Part shown: piece by piece, positions 51,158-60,773 of the stretch
How the letters are laid out: each line of letters begins with the position of its first letter
Numbering within the stretch: the first letter of the stretch is position 1
Source: Cytophagales bacterium
GTDB taxonomy: Bacteria; Bacteroidota; Bacteroidia; Cytophagales; Cyclobacteriaceae
Assembly: GCA_025359125.1 (NCBI GenBank)
Contig: JANYHI010000078.1
Coordinates: forward strand, 1 to 64,000
Reading direction: 5' to 3'
DNA: 64,000 bases
The notes under the pieces: model-generated
What the model was told of the DNA's origin: nothing
Databases searched by the model: none
Seen by the model: the letters and a program-made list of their open reading frames with translations, nothing else
Position numbers and translations under genes: made by a program

Positions 51158-52945
51158 ATGGCGAAGCGTATAAGTTTAGAGGAAGGGGAAAAGCGGAAAT
51201 TAAACAAGGAGGGAATCAGGAAATTACTGGGGATTTTCAGGTTTGTGTGGCCGTATCGCAAAACATTTATTCTTGGTCTTGTAGCATTGGGTCTTTCGAG
51301 TGGTACTCTTTTGTCGTTTCCTTTTTTTGCTGGCAAGTTATTAGACGTAGCACAAGGCAAAGGCGATTTTATTTTAACAAGCATTAACCAGATTGCTTTA
51401 GCGCTTATTGGTATTCTGGCAATACAAAGTGTTTTCTCCTTTTTGCGTGTGTACACCTTCACTATTGTAAGCGAAAAATCACTGGCAGATTTACGTCTTG
51501 CTGTTTATTCAAAAATTATTTGGCTGCCCATGTCATTCTTTGATAGCCGAAGAGTAGGTGAACTAACTAGCAGAATTACTTCTGATGTTGGCACCCTTCA
51601 AGATACATTTACTTTTACATTGGCCGAACTTCTCAGGCAACTATTAATTTTACTAATTGGCATTCCATTGATTTTTATTCTTACTCCCAAGCTTACTATT
51701 TTCATGTTGTTAACTTTCCCGGTGCTGGTGCTATCCGCTTTGTTCTTTGGTAAATTTATTCGGAAGCTGTCTAAGAAAACACAAGATCAATTAGCAAGCG
51801 CAAACGTGATTGTAGAAGAGACATTGCAATCTATTGCTGTAGTAAAGTCATTTACAAATGAGTTGTTTGAAGTAGGTCGTTATAAAAAATCATTGAGCGA
51901 GGTTGTTAAGACTGCCATTCATGCTTCCAAGTATCGCGGGCTTTTTATTTCATTTACCATTGTTGCTTTATTTGGTGGCATTGTAGCGGTGAGTTGGTAT
52001 GGTGCTTATCTCCTACAAAACGGACAATCTACCGTTGGTGAATTGTTTTCATTCATTCTATACACTTCCTTTATCGGTGGATCGATTGCCGGGCTTGGCG
52101 ACATTTACAGCTCTTTACAGCGATCAATTGGCGCATCTGAAAGAGTATTGGAAATTTTAGATCAGCAAGATGAAAGTAATGATGCTAAAAAGTTGCTAAA
52201 ACTCAAAGGTAAGGTTGAGTTTAAAGAAGTTTCATTTACGTACCCAACAAGAACTGATTTTGAAGTTTTAAAATCAATTAGTCTACAGGTTGAGGCTGGA
52301 GAAAAAATTGCACTGGTTGGCCCTAGTGGATCTGGCAAGTCAACAATTGTAAGTTTGCTGATGCGATACTACCCGCTTAATGTAGGCGAGATACACGTAG
52401 ATGGCAAAAGCATTTCTGATTATAATCTAACGGATTTTCGTAGCAACATCGGCATCGTACCTCAAGAAGTTATTCTGTTTGGTGGTTCCATTCGCGAAAA
52501 CATTGCGTATGGAAAATCGGTGGCTACAGAAGCAGAAATTGAAGCGGCTGCACGTCAGGCAAACGCCTGGGAGTTTATTGAAAGTTTTCCTGAAAAATTA
52601 GATACCCTCGTGGGCGATCGTGGCGTTAAACTTTCGGGCGGGCAAAAGCAACGGATAGCCATCGCGCGCGCTATTCTAAAAGATCCTTCCATCTTAATTT
52701 TAGATGAGGCAACCAGCTCGTTAGATTCAAAGTCAGAACATCTAGTTCAAGAGGCCTTAGAAAAATTAATGGAAAATAGAACTACGATTGTAATTGCGCA
52801 CCGACTCAGCACTATTCGGAAAGTAGACAAGATTTTTGTAATTAAAGATGGGCAGATTGCAGAGTCTGGCTCGCATCAGGAACTCAACAATCAAAATAAT
52901 GGCATTTATCGTAACTTGCTTGAGTTGCAAATGGAGCCCAAATGA
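51158..52945 (+). CDS. ABC exporter, fused permease-ATPase (MsbA/BmrA type)
   Basis: 595 residues: six membrane helices in the N-terminal half and an ATPase domain with Walker A GPSGSGKST near 388-396, signature LSGGQKQRIAIARAILKDP and Walker B ILILDEATSSLDS. Half-transporter that would dimerise; substrate may be a lipid or drug. The fur-like gene starts inside its last codons (overlap of 4 bases). Confidence 0.94.
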   Translation: MAKRISLEEGEKRKLNKEGIRKLLGIFRFVWPYRKTFILGLVALGLSSGTLLSFPFFAGKLLDVAQGKGDFILTSINQIALALIGILAIQSVFSFLRVYTFTIVSEKSLADLRLAVYSKIIWLPMSFFDSRRVGELTSRITSDVGTLQDTFTFTLAELLRQLLILLIGIPLIFILTPKLTIFMLLTFPVLVLSALFFGKFIRKLSKKTQDQLASANVIVEETLQSIAVVKSFTNELFEVGRYKKSLSEVVKTAIHASKYRGLFISFTIVALFGGIVAVSWYGAYLLQNGQSTVGELFSFILYTSFIGGSIAGLGDIYSSLQRSIGASERVLEILDQQDESNDAKKLLKLKGKVEFKEVSFTYPTRTDFEVLKSISLQVEAGEKIALVGPSGSGKSTIVSLLMRYYPLNVGEIHVDGKSISDYNLTDFRSNIGIVPQEVILFGGSIRENIAYGKSVATEAEIEAAARQANAWEFIESFPEKLDTLVGDRGVKLSGGQKQRIAIARAILKDPSILILDEATSSLDSKSEHLVQEALEKLMENRTTIVIAHRLSTIRKVDKIFVIKDGQIAESGSHQELNNQNNGIYRNLLELQMEPK

Positions 52946-53367
52946 AAGGTGAAGGACAAATATTGAAAGATTTCAAACTGCGAGAAACCATCAGCCGCTC
53001 GGCCATTCTTAAAATGTTTTTAAGAAAACCCTTTGCTTTGTCTTACACTGATATTGAAACCGAAGTTGAAAGTGAGTTTGACAGGGTAACAGTTTATCGC
53101 ACGCTCAAAACGTTTGTAGATAAAGGAGTTGTGCACAAAGTTTTAGATGATGGTGGAGGTCTAAAATACGCGTTGTGTAATAGCTTGTGCAACATTGCTG
53201 AGCATCATCATGAGCATGTTCATTTTAAATGTACTATTTGCGAGCAAACCAGTTGCTTAGAAGATGTAAACATTCCGGAAATTACTTTACCCTCCGGGTA
53301 TCTTCCTAAAGAAATGAACCTGCTTATACAAGGAAAGTGCCCAAAATGTGCAAAAACCATGGTATGA
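52942..53367 (+). CDS. Fur-family transcriptional regulator
   Basis: 141 residues. The winged helix RSAILKMFLRKPFALSYTDIETEVESEFDRVTVYRTLKTFVDKGVVHKV precedes an HHHEHVHF metal site and CTICEQTSC with CPKCAKT structural zinc cysteines. It could be a Fur, Zur or PerR type; the motifs do not decide. It overlaps the ABC exporter gene by 4 bases, and TerC follows downstream. Confidence 0.92.
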   Translation: MKGEGQILKDFKLRETISRSAILKMFLRKPFALSYTDIETEVESEFDRVTVYRTLKTFVDKGVVHKVLDDGGGLKYALCNSLCNIAEHHHEHVHFKCTICEQTSCLEDVNIPEITLPSGYLPKEMNLLIQGKCPKCAKTMV

Positions 53368-53520
53368 TTGGTTCCTTTTTGCTTGTTGCTAATATCTACA
53401 AGGCAAGTAAGTTTTTAGTCTAAAATATATTCGTAGATTTGAAAATTGTTTAATTAAAATTTAGTGTTTTCTACTCCTCTTCCCATCTTTTTGTTGATTA
53501 CTAACTTTGACTATTAGTTG

Positions 53521-54531
53521 ATGCTTGCTTCTTCCTTGTTCGGAATTGAAATTGGTTCAGAGACACTCCTTTATGGAGTTTTTGCACTCGTGATCAGCGT
53601 ATTTCTATTAATAGATTTAGGGCTTTTTAATAAAACAGCCCATAAAATCACTGCCAAATCTGCTCTTAACCAGTCGATTTTTTGGGTCATTATCAGTACT
53701 ATTTTTGGTTATCTTATTTATATAGATGGGCCCTATGCTGTTCAGATTGATGGAGTAACAAAATCAGTTAGTGGTGGGGATGCAATGGTCGAGTATTTTT
53801 CGGCCTACTTAACAGAATACGCACTCTCCGTAGATAATATTTTTGTCATCCTATTAATTCTTAAATACTTCTCAGTTAAAGAAGAATACTTTCATAAAAT
53901 CCTCTTCTGGGGAATTTTAGGGGCGGTTGTATTTAGAGGAATATTCATTTTCGTTGGAGCATATTTTATTGCCAAGTGGCATTTTATTTTATACATATTT
54001 GGTGTATTTCTATTGTACTCAGGTGTCAAAATTTACTTCGAGGATAGTGATGAAAAAATTGATCCTGAAAAAAATCCAATCTTAAAACTTTGCCGCAAAT
54101 ATTTGCCCGTCACCAAAGATGATATGGGTGGAAAGTTTGCTGCGAAAGTCAACGGAAAATTCATGTTCACCCCACTGTTTCTGATTATCGTTTTAATTGA
54201 AACAACTGACTTACTCTTTGCGGTAGACTCAATACCAGCAGCTTTCGCTATTACTCAAAACGAATTTTTGATTTACACTTCAAATATATTTGCCGTAATG
54301 GGCTTACGCGCTATGTTCTTTCTCTTATCTGGTATTATCGATAAGTTTTATTTGTTGCAAAAGGGGTTATCTATTATTCTTTTCTTTATTGGTGCCAAGA
54401 TGCTGCTAGAAATTGTGCATTATGAATTCTCTCCAACTTTGTCTTTCGCAGTAATTATCGTTACTCTTATCGGCTCAATCATCTTATCGGTACTTGTTCC
54501 GAAGAAAGAAGAATCAAAAGAAATTAAGTAA
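53521..54531 (+). CDS. TerC-family integral membrane protein
   Basis: 336 residues from the ATG at 53521 (a TTG just upstream is a weaker option). Nine or so helices; YALSVDNIFVILLI and TTDLLFAVDSIPAAFAIT carry the acidic metal-binding motifs of TerC/Alx manganese exporters. TAACTTTG at 53502-53509 fits a -7 box. It follows the fur-like gene after 153 bases and converges with the TerB/LETM1-like gene, leaving 7 bases between stops. Confidence 0.93.
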   Translation: MLASSLFGIEIGSETLLYGVFALVISVFLLIDLGLFNKTAHKITAKSALNQSIFWVIISTIFGYLIYIDGPYAVQIDGVTKSVSGGDAMVEYFSAYLTEYALSVDNIFVILLILKYFSVKEEYFHKILFWGILGAVVFRGIFIFVGAYFIAKWHFILYIFGVFLLYSGVKIYFEDSDEKIDPEKNPILKLCRKYLPVTKDDMGGKFAAKVNGKFMFTPLFLIIVLIETTDLLFAVDSIPAAFAITQNEFLIYTSNIFAVMGLRAMFFLLSGIIDKFYLLQKGLSIILFFIGAKMLLEIVHYEFSPTLSFAVIIVTLIGSIILSVLVPKKEESKEIK

Positions 54532-54538
54532 CTGTTGA

Positions 54539-55801
54539 TTATTGAACTTCTGAGAAAAAGTTGCTCGGCAGAATTTTTAATAGCATTGGCAATGTTAAAA
54601 ATCGCTGCGGTAAAGAGATAATTACAAAGGTGGGTATCGTTTTTAATACTACCATTAATAGATCCTGCATTTTTTTCTTCTCTTCTTCGGTAAGTTCTTT
54701 TGATTTCGCTTTCTCCAATAAAATCATTAGTTCTTTACTGTCTTGAACCTCTTTTACCAATCTGTTTTTGTTACTAGAGGTGATCGCGGACATCCGCTTA
54801 ATAAAGCTTTCACTAACCTGATTGTAATCTTGTTTATTTTGAAGAGCGTTTAACTGTTCCCAATGCTCTAGCACAAACCCTTCAATGGCCATCATGCTAT
54901 TTTCAAGGTCATCATTAGAGAAGCCGAGATAAACACACATTCTTTGAAGAAACTCTTGCTCTGATCCCTCCACTCGTTTATCTGCCCAAATAGTTAGGAT
55001 GGCCATCTCGAGAAAATATTTCTTCAAAATCCAGGAGTTATTGGTAGGTAGATTAATTTCTTCAATGGCAATTCCTTTCTCAAAAATTGCGTGTGCTTCT
55101 TTTTTCTTTTCGTTAGAGAGACCTGCGCTCACCAAAAAATAATCTAACAATCTACGCTCTTCAAACTCAACCGCTTTGTTAGCATGTGCTGCTGCTGCAA
55201 TAACTTTTACTACCGAAAACCGCAGCTCCTCTCTCTCGTATTTAAAAAAATCAGAAACTATTTTATCGGCATTGGTGTGTATCCATTGGCCGAATATAAA
55301 AATGTCAAGAAATAATAAGCTGTTATGAAAAAATTGAACCCAGAAATTATCTCCTAATTCTGATGTTAGCTCTACCCTCTTATCTAATATTTTTTCAGCA
55401 AGCTCAAGCGGGGTCTTCTTTCTTCCAAATAAAGTTTTCGTTGGCGTTGCTAGCTCAGGGAAAATATTATTGTAGAAATTGCCAATGCTCCCTAATGTTT
55501 TTAATATAACGTCCGATAACTCTGCAGGATTTTTAATCTGCTTATCGTAAAAAAGTAGCGAGCTTGAAATCAAACTTTCGGCTAACAGAATTTTCATTCT
55601 ATCCTTTTCATTCCATTGACTGGAGTCCGGATGTTCTAATGAGCCCACGGCTTGACCATACATGAGGCCTGTCGGTTGAATAACTCTATATAAAGATTGT
55701 TCAGGATGCGAAGCTTTTTTGCTTTCGGTCGTTAATTCCTTCAACAAGTCTTGTCTAAACTCAAGGTATTCTTTTAACCAACCTTTTTCATCTGGTTTCA
55801 T
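54539..55801 (-). CDS. TerB-like and LETM1-like domain protein
   Basis: 420 residues. A central helical region (KVIAAAAHANKAVEFEERRLLDYFLVSAGLSNE, about 204-236) resembles TerB-type domains, and the C-terminus (LTEEEKKKMQDLLMVVLKTIPTFVIISLPQRFLTLPMLLKILPSNFFSE, about 370-418) resembles the LETM1 ribosome-binding-like segment with its proline-rich LPxxLLP pattern. No clear membrane helix except the hydrophobic C-terminal stretch. Convergent with TerC. Function unknown; a link to metal or proton stress is inferred. Confidence 0.7.
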   Translation of the reverse strand: MKPDEKGWLKEYLEFRQDLLKELTTESKKASHPEQSLYRVIQPTGLMYGQAVGSLEHPDSSQWNEKDRMKILLAESLISSSLLFYDKQIKNPAELSDVILKTLGSIGNFYNNIFPELATPTKTLFGRKKTPLELAEKILDKRVELTSELGDNFWVQFFHNSLLFLDIFIFGQWIHTNADKIVSDFFKYEREELRFSVVKVIAAAAHANKAVEFEERRLLDYFLVSAGLSNEKKKEAHAIFEKGIAIEEINLPTNNSWILKKYFLEMAILTIWADKRVEGSEQEFLQRMCVYLGFSNDDLENSMMAIEGFVLEHWEQLNALQNKQDYNQVSESFIKRMSAITSSNKNRLVKEVQDSKELMILLEKAKSKELTEEEKKKMQDLLMVVLKTIPTFVIISLPQRFLTLPMLLKILPSNFFSEVQ

Positions 55802-55864
55802 GAACTAGGGAAATATGAATAATCAAGATACAATTTTTCTGTAAGGATTGAGTGCCCAAAACAA

Positions 55865-56377
55865 CTAAAGGCTATTTTTCCACCCCTTTTTCTCTATTGA
55901 TTTGAATGATTCTTCTACCTTTTTTCTCATTATTACCTTAAAAGCGTCTAGTCTTTTAGACACTGGCTTGTCAAAAGTGCCAATCACTTGTGCTGCTAAG
56001 ATGCCTGCATTTTTTGCTCCGTTTAAAGCTACTGTTGCTACGGGCACACCCGATGGCATTTGCAAAATAGACAAAACAGAATCCCATCCGTCAATAGAGT
56101 TAGATGACTTAATAGGAACACCAATTACCGGTAAAGAGGTTAGCGATGCTATCATGCCTGGTAAGTGAGCAGCCCCACCTGCTCCGGCTATAATCACTTT
56201 TAATCCTCGTGCCTTTGCCGAAGACGAATACCCGACCATGCGCTGCGGTGTACGATGTGCTGATACAACCGTTAACTCAAAAGGAATTCCTATTTCCTCC
56301 AAAAATTCTGCGGCCTCTCTCATTATTTTTAAATCTGATTGGCTGCCCATAATAATTCCTACAAGTGGTTTGCTCAT
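55865..56377 (-). CDS. purE: N5-carboxyaminoimidazole ribonucleotide mutase
   Basis: 170 residues, class I Pur[42 protein letters not shown] gives the substrate loop, and [26 protein letters not shown] the second. It isomerises N5-CAIR to CAIR in purine synthesis. Starts 4 bases into the end of purK (ATGA). Confidence 0.97.
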   Translation of the reverse strand: MSKPLVGIIMGSQSDLKIMREAAEFLEEIGIPFELTVVSAHRTPQRMVGYSSSAKARGLKVIIAGAGGAAHLPGMIASLTSLPVIGVPIKSSNSIDGWDSVLSILQMPSGVPVATVALNGAKNAGILAAQVIGTFDKPVSKRLDAFKVIMRKKVEESFKSIEKKGWKNSL

Positions 56378-57507
56378 GCTTTTACTTTTAGCGTATGCTT
56401 TACAAAGTTGGCTTTCTTTTTCAGACTTTCCATATCACTATCTACTATAGTAATATGACCCATTTTACGAAATGGATTTGTTCTTTTCTTACCGTAAAGG
56501 TGAACGTGAATTCCACCCACCTTCAGCACTTCTTCAAGACCTTCGTATTTCGCATCACCAGAAAATCCATCTTCACCTAATAAATTTACCATCGCGCTTG
56601 GCGAAATAGTTGCAGTATCGCCCAATGGCAGATTTAGTATGGCGCGAAGTTGTTGCTCGTATTGTGAAGTTACATTTGCTTCAATAGTTTGGTGCCCGCT
56701 ATTATGGGGTCTGGGAGCTATTTCATTCACCAATACCTTACCGTCTTTAGTAACAAACATCTCTACTGCAAGCAGTCCTACCATTCCTAGTTTTTGAATG
56801 ATCTCCTTCGCTATTGCATCTGCTTGTGATGCAACTACAGAAGAGATTTGAGCTGGAGAAAAAAGATACTCCACTAAATTAGCTTGCGGATGAAATACCA
56901 TCTCAACGGCTGGATAGGTAACTATGTTGCCCTGCTCGTTGCGTGCCACTATCACAGCTATTTCCTTTTCAAAATCGATAAGTTTTTCTAATAATCCCGG
57001 TGCATCAAACGCTTTTGATAAGTCTTGTTCCGTTCTTAAAATCTGTACGCCTTTGCCATCGTACCCTTCTTTACCAAGTTTGTTTACAGCCGGCAAAAAA
57101 ATCTTATTAGCTACTACTTCACTTTTATTAGATGTTAAAATAAAATCAGCCGTTGGGATGTTATTGTTCTTATAAAATTCCTTTTGGGTTCGTTTATCCT
57201 GAATGAGTTCGATGATCTCTGGTTGCGGATAAACCTTTTTGCCCCGACTAACCAATTCTTTCAGTGCTGCTACATTTACATTTTCAATTTCAATCGTGAT
57301 CAGATCACAATCATTTCCAAAATCCAGTACTGTTTTAAAATCAGTGAGTTTTCCATTTGTAAATTTTGATATACTTGAACAGGGAGCTTGTGGATCAGGA
57401 TCTAGTACGGAGAACTGAATATTAAAATCGATACCCGATTGCATTAGCATACGGCCTAGCTGGCCTCCACCCAAAACACCTACTCTTAGCTCTATCGATT
57501 GCATCAT
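56374..57507 (-). CDS. purK: N5-carboxyaminoimidazole ribonucleotide synthase
   Basis: 377 residues with the ATP-grasp fold: [19 protein letters not shown] at the N-terminus, [32 protein letters not shown] and a C-terminal [18 protein letters not shown]. It makes N5-CAIR from AIR, bicarbonate and ATP, feeding PurE encoded just downstream. Confidence 0.97.
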   Translation of the reverse strand: MMQSIELRVGVLGGGQLGRMLMQSGIDFNIQFSVLDPDPQAPCSSISKFTNGKLTDFKTVLDFGNDCDLITIEIENVNVAALKELVSRGKKVYPQPEIIELIQDKRTQKEFYKNNNIPTADFILTSNKSEVVANKIFLPAVNKLGKEGYDGKGVQILRTEQDLSKAFDAPGLLEKLIDFEKEIAVIVARNEQGNIVTYPAVEMVFHPQANLVEYLFSPAQISSVVASQADAIAKEIIQKLGMVGLLAVEMFVTKDGKVLVNEIAPRPHNSGHQTIEANVTSQYEQQLRAILNLPLGDTATISPSAMVNLLGEDGFSGDAKYEGLEEVLKVGGIHVHLYGKKRTNPFRKMGHITIVDSDMESLKKKANFVKHTLKVKA

Positions 57508-57522
57508 TTTATAAAAATAAAA

Positions 57523-57555
57523 AAGAGCTTACAAGTAATATACCTATAAGCTCTT
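57523..57555 (-). terminator. intrinsic terminator between M1 peptidase and purK
   Basis: AAGAGCTTA (57523-57531) pairs perfectly with TAAGCTCTT (57547-57555). In the minus-strand sense the hairpin is followed by TTTTTATTTTTAT, a strong U-run signal that ends the M1 peptidase transcript before purK. Confidence 0.85.
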
Positions 57556-57570
57556 ATTCAGGTCAGTACA

Positions 57571-59796
57571 TTAATTTTTCTTTAACTGCTCAAATTTACT
57601 TTCGGCAGGTTTTTTAGGAAACACATTATCTGTCAAATTAACATCGGCACTGGCTCCATCAGGATCTATCACTATGCTCGTCACTTCTTTGTCTTTCATA
57701 AAAACCTTTTTCACTTCCCCTTCATTTACTCGCCAGATTTCTGCGGGAATGGTTTCCTTTTCTTTTGACCCATCTTTAAAAGTCCATTCAACAATAACGG
57801 GTGTTACTAAGCCTCCCTTATTTTTTAAAGTTAGCTCATATAAATTTTTGCCTTCGAGTTTTTTGCGTACGTCTCCATCACTGATCTTATTTTTAAACTC
57901 CCCATAAAAATTATCGGGCGTATTAATCATGGTAAACTCTTGGGGGCCATTGTTAAAGTCGGTTGCTTTCTCTTTGCTTTTTGTGTCAGCGGCTAAATCT
58001 CCTGTTTTTGTTTTAACATTTTTATTTTCAAGATCTTTTTGCTCTGCCTTTACTTTAAACCACTTTACTTCATCTAACTCAACATCCACATTATCTACTG
58101 AATAAAACCAACCTCTCCAAAACCAATCCAAGTCAACCGCAGAGGCATCTTCCATAGTACGGAAAAAATCTGCTGGCTTAGGATGTTTGAAAGCCCAGCG
58201 CTGAGAATATTCTTTAAATGCTTTATCAAAAAGTTCAGGCCCCATTACCGTTTCACGCAATAGCGTTAACGCTGCAGAAGGTTTGCCATATGCATTCGGA
58301 CCAAAATCATTACCGGGGATATTATCAGAATCCCACATAATGGGGCGCATCAGGTTTTTATCACCTTTCATGTAACCAGCCATTCCTTTTGGTGAGCCCC
58401 AGCTGATATTCACGTTAGGATATCGTTCGCGTTTGGTTTCTCTTTCTAAGAATGAGTTTAATCCTTCATCCATCCAACTCCATTGACGTTCATCCGAATT
58501 CACAATCATAGGAAAAAAGTTGTGGCCTACTTCGTGGATGATTACACCCACCATTCCTTCATACGTACGTTGTGAAAATGTGCCATCAGGTTTTGGTCTT
58601 CCACCATTAAAGCAAATCATCGGATACTCCATACCTTGATTGGCTGTGTGGATAGAGAACGCAGTAGGATACGGGTAATCAAGTGTGCGAGCGGAATAAA
58701 CTTCTAATGTATTTTTAATTGCCATGGTAGATTCTTTCGCCCAAAGAGGATTGCCTTCTTTAGGATACATGGATTGTGCCAGCGGAGTTTTATCATTTAC
58801 TTTTACAGCCATCGCATCCCAAATAAATTTGCGCGAGGTAGCAAATGCAAAGTCGCGCACATCCTTCGCCTCAAACTCCCAGGTGCTTTTTTTCTTAGAG
58901 CGTTCTTTTTCTTTTTTCTTAGCCTCGTCTTCTGTTACAATAAATACGGGCTTATCAAATGTTCTCTTTGCTAAATCAAATCGCTCAATTTGTTCTTTTG
59001 TTAAAACTGATTTTGGATTTTGCAGCACTCCGCTCGCGCCAACAATGTGATCACTTGGTACTGTGATGCGTACGCGATAGTTTCCGAATGTAAGGGTAAA
59101 CTCTCCCTGACCTAAAAATTGTTTGTTCTGCCACCCTTCATAATCATCAAACACACACATGCGGGGGAACCACTGAGCCACCGTATACAAATAGTTTCCA
59201 TCTTCCGGAAAATATTCATACCCGCCACGCTCACTAAATTTCATTCTGTCTTTTTCTATATAACTCCATTCTATTTTAAAGCTGTATTTATCGCCTGTTT
59301 TCATTGCTGTGGGCAGGTCAATTCTTAACATGGTATTGTTGATTAAGAAGGAAAGATCTTTTCCTGTTGTGGCATCTTTCACAGATATAATCTTAAAGCC
59401 TCCTGCATAATCATACGTATCTCCGGCAAGGGGAAAGAACTTAGCAGGGATAGAATCACGCACACGATTGGTTTTGCTTTTGTCTGTCATGTTATCTTTC
59501 GACAGATTATTTTGATCTAACTGCAACCACAGGAAGCGAAGCGGCTCAGGTGCATTGTTAAAATACGTGATGGTTTCCTTTCCCGTGATTAGGTGAGTTT
59601 CGTCATTCAATTCAACATCAATATCATAATCTGCGCGCTGTTGCCAATAGTTAATTCCTGGTGCGCCTGATGCAGAGCGGTAGCTATTAGGGGTTGGTAA
59701 TATTTGATCGAGTTGCTCGAACTTACCTTGCCACTTTTGTTGAGAGTACGATGGTATTGCAACAAGGAGGAGGAGGAGTAAAAATATCTTTTGCAT
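57571..59796 (-). CDS. M1-family metallopeptidase, exported
   Basis: 741 residues from the ATG at 59796, which gives a signal peptide (KIFLLLLLLVAIPSYSQ, cleavage near 20). The M1 zinc site is HEVGH near residue 420 with the downstream E in MDEGLNSFLERE. MEYPMICFNGGRP before it replaces the usual GAMEN-like substrate motif. A C-terminal domain with beta-rich strands follows. Periplasmic aminopeptidase-like enzyme. TACTTTTG at 59823-59816 fits a -7 box; the transcript ends at the 57523-57555 terminator. Confidence 0.92.
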   Translation of the reverse strand: MQKIFLLLLLLVAIPSYSQQKWQGKFEQLDQILPTPNSYRSASGAPGINYWQQRADYDIDVELNDETHLITGKETITYFNNAPEPLRFLWLQLDQNNLSKDNMTDKSKTNRVRDSIPAKFFPLAGDTYDYAGGFKIISVKDATTGKDLSFLINNTMLRIDLPTAMKTGDKYSFKIEWSYIEKDRMKFSERGGYEYFPEDGNYLYTVAQWFPRMCVFDDYEGWQNKQFLGQGEFTLTFGNYRVRITVPSDHIVGASGVLQNPKSVLTKEQIERFDLAKRTFDKPVFIVTEDEAKKKEKERSKKKSTWEFEAKDVRDFAFATSRKFIWDAMAVKVNDKTPLAQSMYPKEGNPLWAKESTMAIKNTLEVYSARTLDYPYPTAFSIHTANQGMEYPMICFNGGRPKPDGTFSQRTYEGMVGVIIHEVGHNFFPMIVNSDERQWSWMDEGLNSFLERETKRERYPNVNISWGSPKGMAGYMKGDKNLMRPIMWDSDNIPGNDFGPNAYGKPSAALTLLRETVMGPELFDKAFKEYSQRWAFKHPKPADFFRTMEDASAVDLDWFWRGWFYSVDNVDVELDEVKWFKVKAEQKDLENKNVKTKTGDLAADTKSKEKATDFNNGPQEFTMINTPDNFYGEFKNKISDGDVRKKLEGKNLYELTLKNKGGLVTPVIVEWTFKDGSKEKETIPAEIWRVNEGEVKKVFMKDKEVTSIVIDPDGASADVNLTDNVFPKKPAESKFEQLKKN

Positions 59797-59877
59797 TTCG
59801 GTGGATTTTAAAGGCCAAAAGTAACCAAAGTTCACAGATTTGAGAATTGTTTTATATAGGTGGTCGGGTTATTTCGT

Positions 59878-60720
59878 TTAGAAATACAACCAATGAAATC
59901 GCACACCTTGTGTTGAAATTTCAAGAGCGGGAGCGGGGCACTTAAAAATAGTGAGGGGGTAGGCAACTACCTGCCACCATTTTTTTTTAGGCGAAAAATA
60001 ATTCGAATTCAAATCGAAGGATAAATAAAATTTACGATAGGGAGAAAAATTGTGCACCCAATTTTCGGCATCTCTGCCATAAATCATTCCTGCTGCCCCC
60101 ACACCAATAGCAATAGATAAAAACGAAGGCCACCATTTTTTTTGGGGAGACCAGCTATACCAAAACGTTTGACCGTTGTAGTCTTTTAAAATCTGTTGTA
60201 AAAATCCGTCTCCCAATAAGCTGGGTCGTAGCACCGCAAAAGAGGTTAAGTGAAAAGAGAACTTTGGGAAAAATTTAATGTGTTTCCATAATTTCAATTG
60301 GGCGAAAAATAAAAGGCTTCCAATTGCATTAGCTATCAAATCAAAAATAGAGGCTCCGTAGCCTACCGAAAAGCCATCTAATATTTCAATGGATGATACA
60401 ATTAAAAATCCGAGAACTGCTCCAGCAAAATCAGCTTTTTGCAGCCCACCCCAGCGAAGTAAGCGTGCTGCCATAGCGCAAACATGGAATGTCCAAAAAC
60501 TATGAGCAAATTTATCGAGTTGTTTCCATTCGGGCAGATCATTAAAAAAATGAAAAGGCTGAATCATCTGATCGGCATACCAAGCCGAAGCAAGTGAGGT
60601 TACAATAAAAATATATAGCACGCCAATCCCCACCAGCACCCATCGAAGGCGACTAGTCAAAAAATAATTTCTAACCCACTTTAAATTTTTCAAGTAAATT
60701 TTTGAATCGACAAGATACAA
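59878..60720 (-). CDS. DUF2279 membrane protein
   Basis: Up to 280 residues; no ATG is near the start and TTG at 60720 or an internal TTG is probable. DKFAHSFWTFHVCAMAARLLRWGG followed by SSIEILDGFSVGYGASIFDLIANAIGSLLF is the DUF2279 (YfiM-like) signature with its D, H, E and D residues in membrane helices. Function unknown. It is divergent from the GH20 gene, whose ATG is at 60774. Confidence 0.8.
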   Translation of the reverse strand: MYLVDSKIYLKNLKWVRNYFLTSRLRWVLVGIGVLYIFIVTSLASAWYADQMIQPFHFFNDLPEWKQLDKFAHSFWTFHVCAMAARLLRWGGLQKADFAGAVLGFLIVSSIEILDGFSVGYGASIFDLIANAIGSLLFFAQLKLWKHIKFFPKFSFHLTSFAVLRPSLLGDGFLQQILKDYNGQTFWYSWSPQKKWWPSFLSIAIGVGAAGMIYGRDAENWVHNFSPYRKFYLSFDLNSNYFSPKKKWWQVVAYPLTIFKCPAPALEISTQGVRFHWLYF

Positions 60721-60773
60721 GAACGGTTGAATCTGTGCGACAGATATTCACTACTTTTAATTTTGAATTTTAT

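Noticed and set aside
53368-53520. Possible manganese riboswitch (yybP-ykoY type) upstream of TerC
   Set aside because: The conserved paired elements of that riboswitch could not be found; the leader looks like plain AT-rich sequence with a -7 box.
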